Assembly: GCA_009767595.1 (NCBI GenBank)
Contig: VSDK01004430.1
Coordinates: 51,994 to 115,993 of the forward strand
Direction of reading: 5' to 3'
Origin: Symbiodinium kawagutii
Taxonomy: Eukaryota; Sar; Dinophyceae; Suessiales; Symbiodiniaceae
DNA: 64,000 nt
Position 1 is the stretch's first letter. The number at the start of each line of letters is the position of its first letter. This document shows, piece after piece, positions 58,754 to 64,000 of the stretch. A program made the position numbers and the translations under genes. The notes under the pieces are model-generated. The model was not told where the DNA came from and made no database searches. It saw nothing but the letters and a program-made list of their open reading frames with translations.

Positions 58754-61700
58754 ATGGGCTGCGCTTGCAGCAAGGCATCGCAGGCATCGCAGCCAGGGCA
58801 AGATGCCCAGGAGCTGTGCAAAGTGGCAGAAATTTACATTGTACCATTCCCACTCCGATAGACAACTAACTTCTACAACTAACTTCTAAAACATGGTAAA
58901 GAGGATCAACGGTATCAAGGTCAGTTGTTTTGAATCCAACTTGGAGGTCTTGATAGGTGCTGAGCGACTTGAAATGACAGCCTGCAGCGCTGTGGGTTGA
59001 TCCCCAGATTCGTGATGATCGGATCGCCTCCAGGACTTGCCCCGACTGAAGCTGGGGGCTGCAACCAGCGGAGGAGAGACCAGCATCCGGGAGCATCACG
59101 GGGCAGCTAGCGTTTGTTTGGTGAAACCATGCTTGAGTTGCAAAAGGGAAGACATGAGGCTTGTGAACGGGTGCTTGCGATGGTGTTCAGCATTGTTCGA
59201 TCGACTGCCTTCCCCTATTGATCACTTAAATCTAACTTATATATAAGTCTTATAAGGTCAAGAACCTGAAGGTAAACATGTGAGGGTTTATGAGGAATGT
59301 CGAAGTAGAGCACCGTACCTTTCTCATGGTGCAGCGTTCCAGGAGATGTTGCCCGGCAGTGCGAAGGCATGAAGCCATGGCTTGGAATCACCAGAGATCT
59401 CTTGGAATTGGAAACTTTTGATAAGAGGCATTTGGATGTGCATCCTCGGTCAGTAACTGGTAAGTGACCATGGTTGTAGGGGCCACAAGCTACCTGATAG
59501 GGCGTGTAACGCGGGGTTATCATTAGCCATGTAGCCATTGGATCGGTTTTTTATCAACCATTTGTGGCATGTACTGTATGTAGCGTATGGGTAGGTGGAC
59601 CTCTAAGCCGCCGTCGTTTCCATGGAGCGTTTTCTTCAGCTGCAGTACCAAGCCGCATCCTCCACAGATCCCTGCAGGTGCATCCAAAGCGTCAGGCAGC
59701 GAAGTTCGCCACAAAACCCAGAGCACAGATGCCGACAGTCCCGCACCGCAACGATCTGATGCTCGGATGAGCTGGGACATGTCAGGAGTAGGCAGTGAGG
59801 TTTGGATTTGTCTTCGACATTCTTCGACTTGAAATGACCATGGGGTTGCTTGGGATCTGAAGTAGAAGGGTGTAGGAAAGTTTTCCACTTCCCGAAATTC
59901 TTGCAATTTCTGGAGTCTTAAGGTGATTTTGCAATATTTTGAACCAGTTTCTGCCATGAAGCAGCTACTTGTGTTGGTTTCAGTTGCTTTGAAGCATCGG
60001 TTTGCCAGGAAGGAGGTGCGGCAAGCAGCTCACAGCCGAGCCAAGGCCAGATCACCTGAGTCATCCCAGAATGGCGTTCTGTTGGTTAAACTGCGCTGAT
60101 TTAGTGGGTTCACGTATGTCAAGAAACCAGCAAATTAGGTAAGTAGTTCATAAATATGGATAAATTTTCCAAGTATGTATTTGATGGCATCAGCAAGGCC
60201 ATGCATGACCACTGGCCAGAAATTGCAATCATGAGACCTTTTTGAAACTTACCCCGTAATCGTGCAAGTTGTGTTTATTGTATTTGCTGCCGCTGTTCTG
60301 AGCGGAAGCATTTCCCCAAAGGCCTGAGGGCATGTCAAAGTCCCACCGCAACCCCCCTCTATGTTGTTTTCATTGGGTGCATCCCCGAGCTCGCAAGGTT
60401 GCGCCCTTGGTCAGACCCAGAGCGCAGAAGCCAGCAGCCACCAGCCACAATCTGAAGCCCCACAGGTGCAGTGAAGACACCCCATGAACTCAGACATGTC
60501 AGCATTGGGTACTGGGTTTTGGACCGTGCCCTGAAATCGATTGAGGTTTCCCTTCTGGTCCCATGTCGCTGTTGTCATCGGATACCATTTTGCAGTCCCC
60601 AAGAAGATTGAAGTGAAATGACAACATTTTTTGCTGCGAAGATTTTGAATAGCAGCTACTTGTTTCGGTACCTGTTGCCTTGAGGCACTGGGGCCCACTG
60701 TGGAGGACTTTGGAGTGACGAGTTCGTTTTGCTTTTGCTGCCCTGAGCGAAGGCCTTGGGAATCAGAGTTGCTGCAGGCGTGGTGAAATATCAGTGCGTT
60801 GTTCTCAGATGTTATCAGCTAAAGGCATGAGAAATAGATGCCTTGCTGACAAGATCATATAAGATCTTCTCGCATCTCCCTACAGCGATTTCCCAACAAG
60901 ATTTTGCTTGGATTCTCCAATCGCACATGCAAAAAGCACAGGTTCGGATCTACTTCACATTTTTGCAATTTCCCCCTGTGACGGGCGGGGTGGAATTTTG
61001 AGGGTTTATGGGTCGCGGCTTTCATTTGATGGCTTTTCTGAAGCTTCCAGGTGGCTTCAGACCTGAAGGAGAAGCTCAAGGACCCACACTTCGTGGCCAT
61101 GCGCTGTGATCTCGACAGCTCGGGCGATTTGGACGCGCACGAGCTGAAGCCACTCGGACGGAAAGTTGCTGGGGCTGTTGGTTGACTTTCAGCAGCGATC
61201 TCTTGGCCCACAGGGCCAACTGAACCCCATAGCCAAAGCTTCTGGTGTTGGTGAGTTCCGAGGCAGGCGACCCGGGTCTTTGGGATGAGACTATCGCCCG
61301 AAGAGCTGCAAGATCTTATGGCAGGGCAGCAGCGAATCACGAAGGCTGGGCTCCCCCGGGGCAGTATGTCATGATCAGTATGTTCTGATCCTGACCACGG
61401 ATGGACCTTCCAAGGTGGGATCAAATGTGACGTCAGTAATGTGTACAGTAATGTACAGTAGATTTTGTGAGCCCATGCTTTTAGTTTTCTTTAAATTTGA
61501 GAGCACTGGGACCTGTGTCGAAAGAAGATGATCCAAAACCCTCAAGGTCCCTCAACAGAAAAGGTAATTCTTTATCGTTTCTTTATTTGCTGGTTTTGCT
61601 CAAGATGGTGTGTTGAATGCGTTGAGGGGCGTCACGTTGGCAGGAGCAGTTCGAGAAGATCGTCAATGACTTTCAGAAAAGACCTGAATCAGCCCAGTCG

Positions 61701-64000
61701 CAGCGAAACTTGGCATGTGCCCCGTGAGTTTGTGTGTGCTGGCTAAGTTCAACTCCCGTTTGCCTTTCAGCCATCTTCGGGATGACTGGTCAAGACCATT
61801 GATCCATTCACTTTAGGGCCTATGCACCGGCCAGTTTGAGTTTTGCAGAGATAATTATGCTTGCTTCGTCGTGATTCACCGCCCTTGATGTAGGACGATA
61901 GGCTTGCGACGGTGTTCAGATTGTTGCGTCTATAGTTGTTTTTAGATGTTTTTAGGTGAAGCCTATGAAACCTGTAGGTCATGTAATTGTTCCCTTCCTG
62001 TTGGGTTTTCTGGAAGGTGTTTTGCAGACAATTATGGAGGTCTACAATTACCTACCCAGCAGGGAGGATGCTGTGGAAAAAATAGGTGCCACTGACATCC
62101 CATGCAGTCTGACATTGAATCCATATAGCTCCAGGGTCAGGAATCTTCCATAGGAAGCCAGACAAACGCGACGGGAAGGAACTCATCTGCGCACACCAAA
62201 AACACTCATCCGCGCACACCAAAAAAAACTCATCCGCGCACACCAAAAAAGACTCATCCGCGCACACCACAGACTAATCCGAGCACACCAATGTAAATCA
62301 ACAGTCACCATTTAGGGTTAACATTGGGGACAGGGGACATGGGGACGTGGGGTTTAAGGGGGGATGGGGGCATGGGGACATGGGGTTTAGGGGGGGATGG
62401 GGGCATGGGGACATAAGGTCTTTCTATGGGTTTGCTCCCTCCGCTCATGTCCTCATCCATTCACCATTTAGGGTTAACATGGGGGACAGGGGACATGGGG
62501 ACATGGGGTTTAGGGGGATGGGGGCATGGGGACATAAGGTCTTTCTATGGGTTTGCTGCCTCCGCTGATGTCCTTATGCACTCACCATTTAGGGTTAACA
62601 TTGGGGACAGGGGACATGGGGACATGGGATTTAGGGGGATGGGACAGTCAGCTGATGTTCCGTGTACATTGTGGAAAGCACACGCAGGACGACTACATGT
62701 ACTCAAAGTACCACGCCTGCCACACAGAAATCATTTAGGGTTAACATTGGGGACATGGGGACATGGGGTTTAGGGGGATGGGACAGTCAGCTGATGTTCC
62801 GTTTAGATTGTGGAAAGCACACGCAGGACGACTACATGTACTCAAAGTACCACGCCTGCCACACAGAATCACACTTGCAAGACATCTGACAATCGGCTGA
62901 CGTTCCGGTTACATGGTGGAAAGCACACGCAGGACGACTACATGTACTCAAAGTACCACGCCTGCCACACAGAATCACACTTGCAAGACATCTGACAATC
63001 AGCTGATGTTCCGTGTACATTGTGGAAAGCACATGCAGGACGACTACATGTACTCAAAGTACCACGCCTGCCACACAGAATCACACTTGCAAGACATCTG
63101 ACAATCAGCTGATGTTCCGTTTACATTGCGGAAAGCACACGCAGGACGACTGCATGTACTCAAAGTACCACGCCTGCCACACAGAATCACACTTGCAAGA
63201 CGTCTGACAATCAGCTGATGTTCCGTTTACATTGCGGAAAGCACACGCAGGACGACTGCATGTACTCAAAGTACCACGCCTGCCACACAGAATCACACTT
63301 GCAAGACGTCTGACAATCAGCTGATGTTCCGTTTACATTGCGGAAAGCACACGCAGGACGACTGCATGTACTCAAAGTACCACGCCTGCCACAACAAAAG
63401 GCTCCGTGTGCACAGATGAGTCGTTTTCCGCGTGCACAGACGAGTCGTTTTCCGCGTGCACAGACGAGTCCCTTTCCAAACGCGACACCATGGAATTCAC
63501 TGTCGCTGTTTTCCAGAGAATTTGTTAATAGATTTCCACGACCCAGGAGAGGTTCCGCACTCCTTGCGGGGCATGGCCCTGTGCCAGCTCGAGCATTTGG
63601 AGAAACTCTTCGTGAAGTCTGGCTGGTTGACAGGACAATGCGCCTCTTGTCATGAGGGGTTCAGTTCATGTTCTATCATGATCTCGTAGAGCTTTCTCTT
63701 CAAAGCCTCAGTTGCCTTGTCATGCGGCTGCCTAGAGGTTCTCTAGCATGGAAGTCTTGCACCAAGAAGTTCATTTTTCGGGCTGAACGCTGTCATGGCC
63801 TTCGAAAATCTTTCGCTTTTCGTGGCAAAGCCATTCGAAGGCCAGTAGTATCACCTTTTCTTGTGCCAAAGCCTGAAGGCCAAACATGGCCCAAGCTTTT
63901 TCATGGCAACTTGATGATAAGGACAGCTTCAACCAAGACAATGCTCAAGCGATCTTGGCTGGAGAGAAGTTCCAACAAGCACCGAACCTCTACGCGTTGG
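58754..64000 (+). CDS. Host gene copy 2, 5' exon block, leaving the window
   Basis: The start at 58754 gives MGCACSKASQASQPGQDAQ. Conserved blocks follow: 59020-59105 (LQDLPRLKLGAATSGGETSI), 59335-59459 (LGITRDLLELETFDKRHLDV, then GTAAGT), 59672-59780 (GASKASGSEVRHKTQSTDAD), 60375-60456 (QSAEASSHQPQSEAPQ, then GTGCAG), 60680-60785 (VEDFGVTSSFCFCCPERRPW), EF-hand exon 61051-61185 (DLDSSGDLDAHE), 61275-61370 (LSPEELQDLMAGQQRITKA), 61648-61725 (EQFEKIVNDFQKRPESAQSQ), 63550-63640 (VPHSLRGMALCQLEHLEKLF) and 63910-64000 (DKDSFNQDNAQAILAGEKF). At 59380 this copy lacks two bases relative to copy 1 (ATGGCTTGG against ATGGCACTTGG), which may be a frame break if that part is coding. The rest lies beyond the window. 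Confidence 0.6.
62186..62292 (+). repeat. Left subterminal array of the 1.3 kb element
   Basis: About five units of ACTCATCCGCGCACACCAAA with a variable A run. Confidence 0.85.
62305..62645 (+). repeat. GGGGACATGGGG-type satellite
   Basis: About 120-base units starting CACCATTTAGGGTTAACAT, with G-rich cores (GGGGACATGGGGTTTAGGGG). The plus strand is strongly G-rich. Confidence 0.8.
62649..63393 (+). repeat. 106-base satellite array
   Basis: Units start CAGCTGATGTTCCGT at 62649, 62788, 62894, 63000, 63106, 63212 and 63318; from 62788 the spacing is exactly 106 bases. The last is partial. The repeated short frames over it (TQDDYMYSKYHACHTE) are a by-product of the repeat. Confidence 0.9.
63400..63476 (-). 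repeat. Right subterminal array of the 1.3 kb element
   Basis: Three units of about 24 bases, GAGTCGTTTTCCGCGTGCAC on the plus strand, inverted relative to the left array. Confidence 0.85.

Larger units (their letters stand above)
62173..63476. mobile_element. Non-autonomous 1.3 kb element with inverted ends and 10-bp target duplication
   Basis: Host copies 0 and 1 lack this stretch. It is flanked by perfect direct repeats CAAACGCGAC (62163-62172 and 63477-63486). The left end begins GGGAAGGAACTCATCTGCGC and the reverse-complemented right end begins GAAAGGGACTCGTCTGTGCA. Both ends continue as short tandem arrays in inverted orientation. The interior is made of satellites with no credible gene. 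A 10-base duplication suits Mutator-like elements, but that class assignment is inference. Confidence 0.75.

Noticed and set aside
62305-62770. TTTAGGG motifs suggesting telomeric repeats
   Set aside because: Only one or two per 120-base unit and not in tandem; part of a G-rich satellite.
62649-63393. CRISPR array
   Set aside because: The 106-base units are contiguous without spacers, in a eukaryotic sequence.
1-64000. One simple 27 kb tandem duplication including the cassettes
   Set aside because: The cassettes interrupt the host gene at different places and are much more diverged than the host copies.

Overview
The window looks like nuclear DNA of a dinoflagellate, most likely of the Symbiodiniaceae. 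This rests on protein families I remember from those genomes (WCLFE-type ankyrin proteins, ELFSG-type methyltransferase-like proteins, HGDEGR-type proteins), on introns that appear to use GA and GC donors, on many small exons that nearly all lie on the plus strand, and on heavy tandem duplication. No database search was run, and exon ends are read by eye.

The backbone is a tandem array of one large multidomain gene, here called the host gene. Its order is an MGCACSK start (a likely myristoylation and palmitoylation site), an EF-hand exon, several small exons, an FVSHFWG exon, a FALNQH...GPFNAAL exon, a WCLFE exon, and a long ankyrin-repeat exon. Copy 0 runs from before the window to 2480 and resumes at 24239-28630. 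Copy 1 runs 29557-34190 and resumes at 51197-54997. Copy 2 starts at 58754 and leaves the window at 64000. A convergent minus-strand gene remnant lies after each ankyrin exon.

Copies 0 and 1 are each split by a very large insert with inverted-repeat ends: cassette 1 at 2785-24100 (about 21.3 kb) and cassette 2 at 34260-51104 (about 16.8 kb). The inserts sit at different points in the host gene. Each host copy therefore supplies the empty site for the other insert. Both cassettes carry the same gene series in the same order: (1) an acidic and lysine-rich protein ending in a methyltransferase-like domain (to 12902 and 42550); (2) a low-complexity, coiled-coil protein with a GWYT/GWHT module and basic tail (14004-17982 and 43082-46427); (3) an HGDEGR/HLG protein with its stop close to the right end (21398-23603 and 46995-50943). 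Cassette 1 has one extra gene, a GIY-YIG-like protein (18924-19967). The cassettes are far more diverged from each other than the flanking host copies are. My reading is two members of one family of giant DNA transposons, inserted independently. This is the main finding.

Host copies 0 and 1 both carry frameshifts in the ankyrin region, so they are probably pseudogenes unless these are assembly errors. Copy 2 carries a separate 1.3 kb non-autonomous element (62173-63476) with inverted ends and a perfect 10-bp target duplication. There are two assembly gaps (23613-23807 and 56591-56625). I saw no rRNA, tRNA or CRISPR.
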